From Beijerinckiaceae bacterium (GTDB taxonomy: Bacteria > Pseudomonadota > Alphaproteobacteria > Rhizobiales > Beijerinckiaceae), in NCBI GenBank assembly GCA_004564215.1, contig CP024846.1, positions 248,001 to 312,000 on the forward strand: 64,000 bases of DNA, given 5' to 3'. Shown here piece after piece: positions 18,086-28,014 of the stretch (its first letter is position 1; each line of letters starts with the position of its first letter). A program made the translations under genes and the position numbers. Below the pieces are notes generated by a model that did no database searches, had not been told where the DNA came from, and was given only the letters and a program-made list of their open reading frames with translations.

Positions 18086-18406
18086 ATGGTCAAAATTACT
18101 TACATAGATTCCTACGGCGAAGCCCGGACTATCGAGGCCCAAGAGGGTGCGACCGTGATGGAAAACGCCATCCGCAACAATATTCCCGAGATCACCGCCG
18201 AATGCGGCGGCGGCTGCGCCTGTGCGACGTGCCATGTCTATGTTGACGAAAAATGGTTGGATCTCGCCGGAAAAGCGTCGGACCAGGAAGAAGACATGCT
18301 GGACTTTGCCTATAAGGTTCAGCCCAATTCGCGGCTGTGTTGCCAGATCATCGTCACGCCGGAACTCGACGGGCTTGTCGTTACAACCCCGGACCGCCAA
18401 GGCTAG
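18086..18406 (+). CDS. Adrenodoxin-type [2Fe-2S] ferredoxin
   Basis: 106 residues, a soluble one-electron carrier. Cysteines at 40, 46 and 49 ([11 protein letters not shown]) give the C-x5-C-x2-C pattern, and Cys86 in RLCCQI is the fourth ligand; Cys44 and Cys85 are additional. The [11 protein letters not shown] and [15 protein letters not shown] segments are typical of the adrenodoxin/Fdx class. The ATG at 18086 was chosen because it places the family N terminus directly; the longer open frame from 17984 lies in non-coding sequence. It is followed 88 bases later by a ferredoxin-NADP reductase gene on the same strand, which very likely reduces it. Confidence 0.93.
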   Translation: MVKITYIDSYGEARTIEAQEGATVMENAIRNNIPEITAECGGGCACATCHVYVDEKWLDLAGKASDQEEDMLDFAYKVQPNSRLCCQIIVTPELDGLVVTTPDRQG

Positions 18407-18479
18407 GGCACATTTGCCGCCTTCGACGCCCATGATGCAATTCGACGACAATCGGCGCAGCCAGATCAATTTTAGCTAG

Positions 18480-19532
<1,053 letters not shown>

Positions 19533-19583
19533 ATAAGTTCCTCCAGAGGCTGATGCTTCAGGCTTGAAACCGGAGGGCAGGGA

Positions 19584-20078
19584 ATGCGCGTCGCACTCTA
19601 TGCAGGATCTTTCGATCCCTTGACCAATGGGCATATCGGGGTGATCGAAAGCGCGGCATCGGTTTGCGACGAACTCGTTGTGGCGATCGGCGTCCACCCC
19701 GGCAAGACGCCGATGTTCAGCCCGGAGGAGCGGGCCCATCTGATCGAAAACGCCTGTGGAAGCGCTCTCGCGGCGCGGTCCTGCAAGCTTTCGGTCAGGA
19801 CCTTCTCCGGCCTGGCGGTGGAGGCTGCCCGCGCTGCCGGCGCCAAACTGATCGTGCGCGGCCTGCGGGACGGGACCGACCTCGACAATGAAATGCGGAT
19901 GGCGGGCACCAACGCCGTGATGGCACCGGAGATCAAAACGGTGTTTTTCGTGGCTCCGCCCGCAGTCCGTCATATTAGCGCGACATTGGTTCGGCAGATC
20001 GCGGGCCTCGGCGGCGATGTATCGGCTTTTGTACCTCCCGTGGTCGCCGATGCGCTCGCCAAGCGGCGGGTGACTTGA
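19584..20078 (+). CDS. coaD: Phosphopantetheine adenylyltransferase
   Basis: 164 residues, the usual length. It makes dephospho-CoA from 4'-phosphopantetheine and ATP in coenzyme A synthesis. The nucleotidyltransferase motif [12 protein letters not shown] is at residues 9-20 and the second motif [10 protein letters not shown] near 128, with [17 protein letters not shown] between them. GGAGGG lies upstream of the ATG. It leads a run of same-strand genes (two cyclophilins, queA, tgt), a conserved order in Rhizobiales. Confidence 0.97.
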   Translation: MRVALYAGSFDPLTNGHIGVIESAASVCDELVVAIGVHPGKTPMFSPEERAHLIENACGSALAARSCKLSVRTFSGLAVEAARAAGAKLIVRGLRDGTDLDNEMRMAGTNAVMAPEIKTVFFVAPPAVRHISATLVRQIAGLGGDVSAFVPPVVADALAKRRVT

Positions 20079-20111
20079 ACGGCCGGCTGTTATTGAAAAG
20101 GATTCAACCGC

Positions 20112-20687
20112 ATGATGATTCGACGGATGATGATTGGCCTGACCTTGGGGTTGGGATTAGCCATGGTATCCAATGCGGTCCCGGCCGCGCCGGCGCAAGA
20201 TCTGGCTAACACGATTTACCTCGACACCAAGGACGGTCGGATCACCATCGTGCTTCGTCCTGACCTCGCTCCCAAACACGTTGCCCAGATTGAAGCCTTA
20301 ACGAAGCGCGGCTTCTATAATGGAATCGTTTTCCATCGCGTGATCGATGGATTCATGGCGCAAACCGGAGATCCGACTGGAACCGGGACGGGAAAGTCCG
20401 ACCTCCCCAACATCCCCGCCGAGTTTTCGAGCGAGCCCTTTAAACGCGGCACTGTCGGCATGGCGCGCTCACAGGATCCGAATTCGGCCAACTCGCAATT
20501 CTTCATCTGCTTTGGCGATGCGTCGTTCCTGAACAATAAATATACCGTGGTCGGTCAAGTGGTTTCCGGCATGGATGTCGTCGACAAGATCAAGAAGGGT
20601 TCCAAGGACGAGAACGGTTCGGTCTCCAACCCCGACAAAATCGTAAAAATGCAAATGGCACCCGACGCGACAGCCGGCAAAAAATAG
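20112..20687 (+). CDS. Periplasmic peptidyl-prolyl cis-trans isomerase (cyclophilin)
   Basis: 191 residues. A signal peptide (MIGLTLGLGLAMVSNAVPAAPA) precedes a complete cyclophilin domain: GFYNGIVFHRVIDGFMAQTGDPTGTG carries the active-site HRV and the F-x-x-Q segment, and NSQFFICFG follows. It assists protein folding in the periplasm. It lies 33 bases after coaD and shares its direction. Its paralogue without a signal peptide follows at 21271. Confidence 0.95.
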   Translation: MMIRRMMIGLTLGLGLAMVSNAVPAAPAQDLANTIYLDTKDGRITIVLRPDLAPKHVAQIEALTKRGFYNGIVFHRVIDGFMAQTGDPTGTGTGKSDLPNIPAEFSSEPFKRGTVGMARSQDPNSANSQFFICFGDASFLNNKYTVVGQVVSGMDVVDKIKKGSKDENGSVSNPDKIVKMQMAPDATAGKK

Positions 20688-20706
20688 CTTCGGGCTCAGC
20701 GCCAAT

Positions 20707-20739
20707 GCGTTGCGATTCCGCCATCACGAAACGCAACGC
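20707..20739 (+). terminator. Hairpin after the periplasmic cyclophilin gene
   Basis: GCGTTGCG (20707-20714) and CGCAACGC (20732-20739) form an eight-pair stem with a 17-base loop, 19 bases past the stop codon. No uridine run follows, so an intrinsic terminator is uncertain. Confidence 0.35.
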
Positions 20740-21270
20740 TTCGTCATAAAATTTGCAACTTTGTCCTGTGGCGGACGAACAGCTTTGCCCTTGCCGCTTT
20801 AGACTTGGATCTAGGCTCGTTTCTCGAATACGCGCAACAAACAATGCTGCCCCGAAGGCCCTCCTCAATACTTGCGAGGCGCCTGTCGATTCGAGTAGGT
20901 TTAAGTCGCCCGTCGCGCCATGATTTGGGTGCGAAGCGGCTCTCCGGGGAGGCCTCCGGCCCGGCCGCGAGCGGTGGTTCTTAGAGGTGCTGGCGGACTT
21001 ACGCCTTAAGTGCAATTGCCGGTTAGCAAGCCCATTGTCGAGGTTCCTGCGCATCCGCCAGTAGATGCGCAGGGACATTTTGTTTTCCCGATATTAGCGT
21101 CGCCTCGCTGTCGCTGTCGCTGTCGCTCCGCGATTTTAGAGGCAATGGCGGACGTGCTGTTTACCTCGGCGCGGGCATGGGCTATGGCAACCCGACCAAA
21201 TAGCTAGCCTCACCGCTTGAGCCGCCGCTTTTCGAGCCGAAGCTTATCAAAACACAGGCAGGAGTTTTCA
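20740..21270. other. Gene-free 530-base interval between the two cyclophilin genes
   Basis: No reading frame here looks like a known protein. The interval holds a perfect nine-base inverted repeat, CCTGCGCAT (21046-21054) with ATGCGCAGG (21065-21073), followed by a T-rich stretch, and nearly four tandem TCGCTG units (21105-21127). It may contain a small RNA or a decayed gene. The downstream gene starts with a good ribosome binding site at 21260-21264. Confidence 0.4.
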
Positions 21271-21726
21271 ATGCCGAATACGGGTAAGACCCTCACCTTG
21301 GAAACCACGCAAGGACCTGTGGTGATCGAAATGCGGCCGGATCTCGCGCCCGGCCATGTCGAGCATATCAAGAAGCTCGTTGCTGAAAAATTCTACGATG
21401 GGGTGGTCTTTCATCGGGTGATCGACGGTTTTATGGCCCAGACGGGATGCCCGCATGGAACGGGAACCGGCGGTTCGAAATATCCCAATATCAAAGCTGA
21501 GTTCAATGCCGAACCGCATGTGCGCGGCACCTGTTCCATGGCACGCGCCCAGGATCCGAATTCCGCCAATTCTCAATTCTTCATTTGCTTCAACGACGCC
21601 CGTTTTCTCGACAAGCAATATACGGTGTGGGGCAAGGTCACATCGGGCATGGAAAATGTCGACAAGATCAAACGCGGCGAGCCGGTGCGCGATCCCGACA
21701 AGATCCTGAGGGCGACCCTCAGCTGA
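21271..21726 (+). CDS. Cytoplasmic peptidyl-prolyl cis-trans isomerase (cyclophilin B type)
   Basis: 151 residues with no signal peptide. The cyclophilin core is complete: FYDGVVFHRVIDGFMAQTGCPHGTG, then MARAQDPNSANSQFFICF and YTVWGKVTSGMENVDKI. The ATG at 21271 has AGGAG six bases upstream; the open frame from 21217 is a spurious extension. It is a close paralogue of the periplasmic enzyme at 20112. Such a pair, one exported and one cytosolic, usually precedes queA in this lineage. Confidence 0.95.
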   Translation: MPNTGKTLTLETTQGPVVIEMRPDLAPGHVEHIKKLVAEKFYDGVVFHRVIDGFMAQTGCPHGTGTGGSKYPNIKAEFNAEPHVRGTCSMARAQDPNSANSQFFICFNDARFLDKQYTVWGKVTSGMENVDKIKRGEPVRDPDKILRATLS

Positions 21727-21828
21727 CGGTTGCAAGACTTAACTCGGGGCCTCGGCGGCGCGGCGGTGTGACTGCGCCCCCAACACGATCACGGACTTGC
21801 GGGCGGCACGCCGGCAATGAACTCATTC

Positions 21829-22929
21829 ATGCGTGTCAATCTCTTCGATTTCGAGCTGCCGCCTGATCGCATCGCCCTGCGTCCCGCAGACCCCCGTGAC
21901 ACGGCGCGGCTCCTTATCGTCCGCCCGCAGGACTCGCCCTCAGTTCAAGATAGCAGCATGCTCGCCTTGCCTGCGCTATTGGCGCCAGGCGACGTCCTCG
22001 TCGTGAACGATACGCAGGTGATCCCGGCGCGGCTTGAGGGCTTTCGGACACGCGAAGATGCCACCGCCGGGATCGAGGCGACCCTGCATAAGCGCGAGGG
22101 ACCAGCCCTATGGCGCGCGTTCGTCCGACCGGCCAAAAAGCTGAAGCGCGGTGAAACGGTCCGGTTTTTGGCGCCCGGAGATAGCCTCGGCGCCAGTCCG
22201 TCGCTGGATGCCGAGATCGCCGAGAAGGGGGACGAGGGCGAAGTTTTGCTGAGCTTCGCGCTCTCGGGTGCGGAGCTCGACGAAGCCATCGACCATATCG
22301 GACAAATGCCCTTGCCCCCGTACATCGCAGGGCGCCGGCCAACCGATTCGAAAGATAGCCAGGATTACCAGACCTTGTTTGCACGCCGCCCAGGAGCGGT
22401 CGCAGCGCCGACGGCGAGCCTTCATTTCACGCCGCGGCTCCTCTCGGCCCTGACCGCGCGCGGTGTGGCAATTGAGAAAGTGACCTTGCATGTGGGCGCG
22501 GGCACTTTTTTGCCGGTCAAAGCTGAGGATACAACCGGCCACAAAATGCATTCCGAATGGGGCGAGGTCTCCGCCGCAACCGCCGCCGCCCTGAACAAGG
22601 CGCGTGCCGCCGGAGCACGAGTGGTTGCGGTTGGCACGACTAGCCTACGAATTTTGGAATCCGCAACGCGTCAGGACGGCAGGATCGAAGCGTTTTCGGG
22701 GGAAACTGCGATCTTCATTACCCCCGGATATGAGTTCAAGGCAGTTGATGTGCTGCTGACCAACTTTCATCTTCCACGCTCGACGCTGTTCATGCTCGCC
22801 GCCGCTTTCTCCGGGCTCGAGACCGTGCGGGCGGCCTATGCCCATGCAATCGCGCAAAATTATCGCTTCTATAGCTACGGTGATGCTTGTCTTCTCTTTC
22901 CAGAGGGCGCGAGGAGGGTCAGCGGGTGA
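21829..22929 (+). CDS. queA: S-adenosylmethionine:tRNA ribosyltransferase-isomerase
   Basis: About 366 residues. QueA moves the ribosyl part of S-adenosylmethionine to preQ1 in tRNA, giving epoxyqueuosine. Family segments are [19 protein letters not shown] at the start, [54 protein letters not shown] and [20 protein letters not shown] chose the ATG at 21829 because homologues begin there; an ATG four codons upstream at 21817 is also possible. Its stop codon overlaps the start of tgt, so the two steps of queuosine insertion are translationally coupled. Confidence 0.95.
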   Translation: MRVNLFDFELPPDRIALRPADPRDTARLLIVRPQDSPSVQDSSMLALPALLAPGDVLVVNDTQVIPARLEGFRTREDATAGIEATLHKREGPALWRAFVRPAKKLKRGETVRFLAPGDSLGASPSLDAEIAEKGDEGEVLLSFALSGAELDEAIDHIGQMPLPPYIAGRRPTDSKDSQDYQTLFARRPGAVAAPTASLHFTPRLLSALTARGVAIEKVTLHVGAGTFLPVKAEDTTGHKMHSEWGEVSAATAAALNKARAAGARVVAVGTTSLRILESATRQDGRIEAFSGETAIFITPGYEFKAVDVLLTNFHLPRSTLFMLAAAFSGLETVRAAYAHAIAQNYRFYSYGDACLLFPEGARRVSG

Positions 22930-24089
22930 CAGAGGCTTTTCATTTCAAGGCGACAAGCCAGGACGGCGATGCGCGCGCGGGGATGATCACGACGCCGCGC
23001 GGTCAGATCCGCACGCCAGCCTTCATGCCGGTAGGGACGGCCGCGACCGTCAAGGCGATGCATCCGGAGGCGGTCAAAAACCTCGGCGCCGACATTGTGC
23101 TCGCCAATACTTATCATTTGATGCTTCGGCCAGGTGCCGAGCGGATCGCGGTGCTGGGCGGCCTGCATAAGTTCATGAATTGGCCTTGGCCGATTCTCAC
23201 CGATTCCGGCGGCTTCCAGGTCATGTCCCTCGCCAAGCTCAGGAAGCTCGACGAAAACGGCGTGACGTTCCAATCCCATATGGACGGCGCTCGACATGTT
23301 TTGACGCCGGAACGGTCCATGGAGATTCAGGATCTGCTCGGCTCGGATATTCAGATGCAATTCGACGAATGCGTCAAACTTCCCTGCGAGGAATCAGAAG
23401 CGCGTCGGGCCATGCTCTTGTCGCTGCGCTGGGCGGAGCGCTCGAAGGCGGCTTTCGTTGCCAAACAAGGCCGGGCCTTGTTTGGTATCGTTCAGGGCGG
23501 CGCCGTGGAGCCCCTGCGGGTGGAAAGCGCCAAAGCGCTGACCGAGATCGGGTTCGATGGCTACGCTGTGGGCGGCCTCGCGGTCGGCGAGCCGCAAGCG
23601 ATCATGCTCGCCATGCTCGATTGTGTTTTGCCTTGGCTTCCTTCGGCCGCACCCCGCTATCTCATGGGGGTCGGAACCCCGGACGATCTTGTGGAAAGCG
23701 TGCGGCGCGGGATCGACATGTTCGATTGCGTGATGCCGACGCGGGCGGGTCGCCACGGACTTGCCTATACGAGGTCGGGGCGGCTCAATTTGCGCAACGC
23801 CTGCCACGCCGAGGATCCGGCCCCCGTCGACCCGCTATCCTCTTGTGCCGCCGCGCGAACCTACTCCCGCGCCTATTTGCATCACCTCGTGAAATCGGGC
23901 GAGATTCTCGCCATGATGCTGCTGACCGAGATCAATCTTGCGTATTATCAAGATCTGATGGCCGACATGCGCGGCGCCATTGCCGCGGGGCAGTTCGAGC
24001 CATTTTGCGCCAAGACGAAAGCCGCATGGCAAACGGAAGAAACAGCCGAGAATGCGATGCGAGGAATCATTGGCCAGGCCGCCGACTGA
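22926..24089 (+). CDS. tgt: tRNA-guanine transglycosylase, with a degenerate zinc site
   Basis: 387 residues. Tgt exchanges the wobble guanine for preQ1 in GUN-anticodon tRNAs. The general acid/base region [12 protein letters not shown], the LFGIVQGG substrate loop, the VGGLAVGE motif and the nucleophile region [17 protein letters not shown] are all present. The usual zinc ligands Cys-x-Cys-x2-Cys and a later His are not: the aligned positions read Ser305, Cys307, Ala310 and Ile336. The GTG start at 22926 overlaps the queA stop by four bases and has GGAGG upstream; the longer frame from 22887 runs inside queA. The 3' end overlaps the convergent transglycosylase gene by 23 bases. Confidence 0.95.
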   Translation: MTEAFHFKATSQDGDARAGMITTPRGQIRTPAFMPVGTAATVKAMHPEAVKNLGADIVLANTYHLMLRPGAERIAVLGGLHKFMNWPWPILTDSGGFQVMSLAKLRKLDENGVTFQSHMDGARHVLTPERSMEIQDLLGSDIQMQFDECVKLPCEESEARRAMLLSLRWAERSKAAFVAKQGRALFGIVQGGAVEPLRVESAKALTEIGFDGYAVGGLAVGEPQAIMLAMLDCVLPWLPSAAPRYLMGVGTPDDLVESVRRGIDMFDCVMPTRAGRHGLAYTRSGRLNLRNACHAEDPAPVDPLSSCAAARTYSRAYLHHLVKSGEILAMMLLTEINLAYYQDLMADMRGAIAAGQFEPFCAKTKAAWQTEETAENAMRGIIGQAAD

Positions 24090-25311
24090 CTTCCGCTGCA
24101 AGTTGATTCAATAGCTCCGGAGTCGTGTGGCCGTCCGCCGGACGGACTTTGGTTGCGATCTGAAAATCATGGATGGCGTCGCGCGAGGCCTGGCCGAACC
24201 GCCCATCCAATGTCCCCCGATAAAATCCAAGCCTTTCGAGTTGCTTTTGGATTTCGGTTTTTTGTGTCCGGCTCAAAAAAACCTCGCCCTGCGGCCAATG
24301 ACCATGCAGAGCGGGTCGCCCCTTGATTCGATCCGCGAGCAATGACAGCGAAAGCGCATAGGAATCTGAATTATTGTAAGCTTTCAGAATCCAATAATTG
24401 GAGGACAGGAGGAAGGCGGGCCCGGCCCCGCCGGACGGCAGGAACAAGGTTGCCTCTCCTTGCGGAAACGGAGTTCCATTGGCGCTTCGCACGCCCTGCG
24501 CCGCAAAGGCCGCAAAACTTCCGTGCAGCGAGGCGAAGCTGAAATTTTCCGGCAGGACGACTTCCACCCCCCAGGGAAGATTTGGTTGCCATCCCGATTG
24601 GACCAGGAAATTGGCGATCGAGGCCAGAGCGTCGAGGGGCTTTTCCCAAATATCGGCGAAGCTCGCCCCATCATAACTGACCGCATATTTGAGGTATGCC
24701 GTCGGCAGAAATTGCGGGCCTCCCATGGCGCCGGCCCAGGATCCTTTCATGATCGCGCGGGCAACACTGCCTTTGTCGAGAAGGATCAGCGCCCCGATCA
24801 GCTCATCGCGGAAGATCGGCCGGTCTTGCCGCTGGTAAGCCAGGGTCGCCAGCGAGCGGATGACATCCTTGCCGCCCTTCGCCCGCCCATAATCGGTCTC
24901 GATGCCATAGGCCGAGAGAAGAATTTCGGCCGGCACGCCGAAACGTTGTTCGATCCGCTTCAAAGCCTCCTGCAATGCCAAGAATAATTCGCGGCCGCGC
25001 GCGATTCGGCGGAGAGAAACAGCCTCGTCGAGGTAGGATTTCAGCGGCTTGTCGAATTCTGCCTGCTGGTTCGAGGCGGCGGGAGTCGAAGGGTCCAGCG
25101 TCAGCCCGGCCACAGCCAGATCAAAAGTCGCCCGTTTGACCCCTTTGCCTTCAGCGAGGGGCCAGAGCGCTTGCAAAAATGTGCGAAACCCTGCCTCGGA
25201 GCCTGCCGGCGCGGTGCTTGTCGGATCGAGCGCCAAGCCCGAGGAGGGCGCCGCGCAAAGCGCAAACGTTATCATCCACAGGACGCAAAGGATCTGCTTA
25301 ATTTGCCGCAT
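24067..25311 (-). CDS. Lytic murein transglycosylase, MltB type, with peptidoglycan-binding domain
   Basis: About 414 residues. It cleaves the glycan strand of peptidoglycan with formation of anhydromuramic ends. A signal peptide ([21 protein letters not shown]) lacks a lipobox, so the protein is probably soluble in the periplasm. The SLT_2 catalytic domain follows, with the catalytic glutamate in [12 protein letters not shown], then the [22 protein letters not shown] segment. A C-terminal peptidoglycan-binding domain ([30 protein letters not shown]) ends the protein. The ATG at 25311 places the signal peptide at the N terminus; the frame continues to 25389. Its 3' end overlaps tgt. Confidence 0.92.
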   Translation of the reverse strand: MRQIKQILCVLWMITFALCAAPSSGLALDPTSTAPAGSEAGFRTFLQALWPLAEGKGVKRATFDLAVAGLTLDPSTPAASNQQAEFDKPLKSYLDEAVSLRRIARGRELFLALQEALKRIEQRFGVPAEILLSAYGIETDYGRAKGGKDVIRSLATLAYQRQDRPIFRDELIGALILLDKGSVARAIMKGSWAGAMGGPQFLPTAYLKYAVSYDGASFADIWEKPLDALASIANFLVQSGWQPNLPWGVEVVLPENFSFASLHGSFAAFAAQGVRSANGTPFPQGEATLFLPSGGAGPAFLLSSNYWILKAYNNSDSYALSLSLLADRIKGRPALHGHWPQGEVFLSRTQKTEIQKQLERLGFYRGTLDGRFGQASRDAIHDFQIATKVRPADGHTTPELLNQLAAEVSRRPGQ

Positions 25312-25517
25312 CTTAACGATATGCAGCCAATTTCTGGCAAAATAGCAACCCTGCCAGTTAACCAGACAAAATCTTCCAACGGCTGGCATTAACCTTTTGC
25401 GGCAATTGTGACGGTCGGATCCAACAATTCAACTGGGTCGCGATTCACTTGGCTTTCGCATAAAGTTGGCGGATTCGCTCTTTAGATCTTTGAGTCGGGC
25501 CGTTTCGAGAGGCGTGG

Positions 25518-27998
25518 ATGCATTGGCGTTGGCGCCAAGGGAAGGCGGGATTGGCGCAGCGCGGGGGCAGCGTTGCCGCCGGACTTTGCCTCGGTTTCCC
25601 GATGGCCTCGCCCGCCGCCGCTCAGAACCTCGACAAAAGCCGGTTTGTTGCCGGTCTGTGCGACCATGCGGGTGTGGTCGGCTTGGCCTTGATCGCCGGG
25701 CTCATTCTTATTTCGATGGTCGCCGCACTTTTGTATCTTTCGGCCCAGCACAGCAGGATTCAACGAGAGGCAGAGGGCCATCTTGAGCTTTCCGAACTGC
25801 GCGAAAAGCTCGACCGCGCCAAGCTGTTTCTTAGGGCAGAAACGCAGACCATCATAAGCTGGGTGGGCTCGCGGGAGGAGCCCGAAATAGAAGGCGATCT
25901 CGGGCTTGTCGCGGATAGATCGAATCCGGGACAAGTACTCGTCTTTGGATCCTGGTTGGCGCCGGAGACTGCGCAAACCGTCGAGGGCTCCGTCGCAAGC
26001 CTGCGCGCCCGGGGAGAATCGTTCCGCTTTACTGTGACCAACCTCAACGGGCGGCATTTCGAAATTGAAGGGCGACCCGTGAGCGGCCTCGCCGTCCTGC
26101 GGATCCGCGACGTATCGAGCGATCGCCTCGAGGTCATCCGTCTTCAGGAGCTTCAGGCGCGCGCCAGCCAGGAACTCAATGCCTTGCGGGCAATGCTCGA
26201 CGCGATCCCCAATCCGGCGTGGGTTCGGGACGGTGAGAACAGGCTGAGCTGGGTCAACGCCGCTTATGCCCGCGCGGTCGAGGCCAAGGACCCAAATGGC
26301 GCCGTTACGGGCGGCATCGAACTGATCGAAAGCGAAGCCCGCCAGGCAAGCGAGGGGACGCGCGCCAATGGCAAGGTCTGGCGGGGACGCGCACCGGCCG
26401 TCGTCGCCGGGGAACGCCGGATGCTCGAAATCGTCGACGCCCCAGCGGATTTCGGTTCGGTCGGAATGGCCGCAGATGTGTCCGAAATCGAATTCATGCG
26501 CGCGGCTCTCGATCGCCAGATGCAGGCGCATGCCCGCACACTCGACCAGCTTTCGACGGGGGTTGCCATATTCGATGGCGCCAAACAGCTGGTTTTCCAC
26601 AATGCCGCCTACCGTCAGCTTTGGGCGCTTGATCAAGTCTGGCTCGACCAAAAGCCGACCGATTCGGAGATTCTCGACCGGCTTAGGGCTGCGCGGCTGT
26701 TGCCCGAACAGGCGGACTTCCGGGCCTGGAAAGAAGGTCTCCTGACTGTCTACCAATCGATCGAAACCGACGATCAGGTCTGGTTTTTGCCGGACGGGCG
26801 GACGCTGCGCACGGTCATCAGCCCCAATCCACAAGGTGGGGTGACCTATCTCTTCGACGATGTCACCGAGCGGTATCACCTCGTTTCGCAGTTCAATGCC
26901 TCGGTCAGGGTGCAGAGCGAAACCCTCGACGCCTTGAAGGAAGGGGTCGCTGTGTTCGGCAGCGACGGCCGTCTCAAATTGTTCAACCCCGCCTTCGCGA
27001 ACATGTGGACGCTCAATCCCAGCGATCTCGACAACCGGCCGCATATTGATCGCGTGGCCCTGATCTGTGCCCCCCTATTCGCCGATCAGGAGGCTTGGGA
27101 TGCGCTGCGCGCGGTCGTCGCCGGCTTGCCGGACAGACGGATCGGTTTCGAACGCCGGCTGGCACGCTTGGACGGGTCCGTGCTCGATTGCGCGGCGGCG
27201 CCGCTTCCCGATGGCGCCACGCTTCTAACGTTCATTGACATGACCGCGAGCGTCAATGTCGAACGCGCGCTGATCGAACGCAACCAGGCCCTCATCGACG
27301 CTGAAAAACTGCGCAATGATTTCGTCCATCATGTTTCCTACGAGTTGCGTTCGCCTCTCACCAATATCATCGGCTTCATCCAGCTTCTGGATGATCCGTC
27401 GATTGGCCCGCTCAACGACAAGCAACGCGAATATGCCGGCTATGTGAAGAGTTCCTCTTCGGCGCTATTGGCCATCATCAATGATATTCTTGATCTTGCC
27501 TCGATCGACGCGGATGCGATGGAGCTTTCGTGCGAGGAAATCGATATTGCGCAGACCATGAAGGCCGCGGCGGAAGGCGTCCAGGACAGGCTCACCGATT
27601 CCTCTCTCGACCTTCACGTCGCGATCACGGAGGGCATCGGCTCGCTGGTTGCCGACGGCAAGAGAATCCGCCAAATCCTTTTTAACTTGCTTTCAAACGC
27701 CATCGGCTTTTCGGCGCCTGGCCAAACCATCGATCTTGCCGCAACGCGTCAAAATGGGGAAATCCTCTTCAGGGTCAGCGACAAGGGCCGCGGCATTCCC
27801 CCGGAGATCGTCGAACATGTTTTCGACCGATTCAAAACCCATACGACGGGGACGCGTCACCGCGGCGTGGGATTGGGTCTTTCGATCGTGCGCTCCTTCG
27901 TCGAACTGCATGGCGGGCGAGTCGAGATCGATACGGCGCCAGGCGAAGGCACGACCGTGACTTGCATCTTTCCGGCACAAGATGCCAAGTTGAACTAA
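25518..27998 (+). CDS. divL: Cell-cycle histidine-kinase-like protein DivL, tyrosine in place of the phosphoacceptor histidine
   Basis: 826 residues. A hydrophobic N terminus and one membrane helix (VVGLALIAGLILISMVAALLYLSA) are followed by PAS-like segments (MLDAIPNPAWVRDGENRLSWVN; LDQLSTGVAIFDGAKQLVFHN; LDALKEGVAVFGSDGRLKLFN), a dimerisation helix region and a HATPase domain. In the H-box, VSYELRSPLTN has tyrosine (residue 608) where kinases have histidine. This is the hallmark of DivL, which in Caulobacter regulates the CckA-CtrA pathway. The ATP-binding N box (RQILFNLLSNAIGFS), G1 (DKGRGIPPEI) and G2 (GVGLGLSIV) remain. It is followed 16 bases later by the tsaE-amgK fusion. Confidence 0.93.
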   Translation: MHWRWRQGKAGLAQRGGSVAAGLCLGFPMASPAAAQNLDKSRFVAGLCDHAGVVGLALIAGLILISMVAALLYLSAQHSRIQREAEGHLELSELREKLDRAKLFLRAETQTIISWVGSREEPEIEGDLGLVADRSNPGQVLVFGSWLAPETAQTVEGSVASLRARGESFRFTVTNLNGRHFEIEGRPVSGLAVLRIRDVSSDRLEVIRLQELQARASQELNALRAMLDAIPNPAWVRDGENRLSWVNAAYARAVEAKDPNGAVTGGIELIESEARQASEGTRANGKVWRGRAPAVVAGERRMLEIVDAPADFGSVGMAADVSEIEFMRAALDRQMQAHARTLDQLSTGVAIFDGAKQLVFHNAAYRQLWALDQVWLDQKPTDSEILDRLRAARLLPEQADFRAWKEGLLTVYQSIETDDQVWFLPDGRTLRTVISPNPQGGVTYLFDDVTERYHLVSQFNASVRVQSETLDALKEGVAVFGSDGRLKLFNPAFANMWTLNPSDLDNRPHIDRVALICAPLFADQEAWDALRAVVAGLPDRRIGFERRLARLDGSVLDCAAAPLPDGATLLTFIDMTASVNVERALIERNQALIDAEKLRNDFVHHVSYELRSPLTNIIGFIQLLDDPSIGPLNDKQREYAGYVKSSSSALLAIINDILDLASIDADAMELSCEEIDIAQTMKAAAEGVQDRLTDSSLDLHVAITEGIGSLVADGKRIRQILFNLLSNAIGFSAPGQTIDLAATRQNGEILFRVSDKGRGIPPEIVEHVFDRFKTHTTGTRHRGVGLGLSIVRSFVELHGGRVEIDTAPGEGTTVTCIFPAQDAKLN

Positions 27999-28014
27999 AA
28001 TAGGGAGCCCAAAA

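Noticed and set aside
21105..21127. CRISPR-like or microsatellite array
   Set aside because: Only about four six-base units without spacers; a simple tandem repeat.
25482..27044. 520-codon minus-strand frame opposite divL
   Set aside because: Shadow of divL; no recognisable motif.
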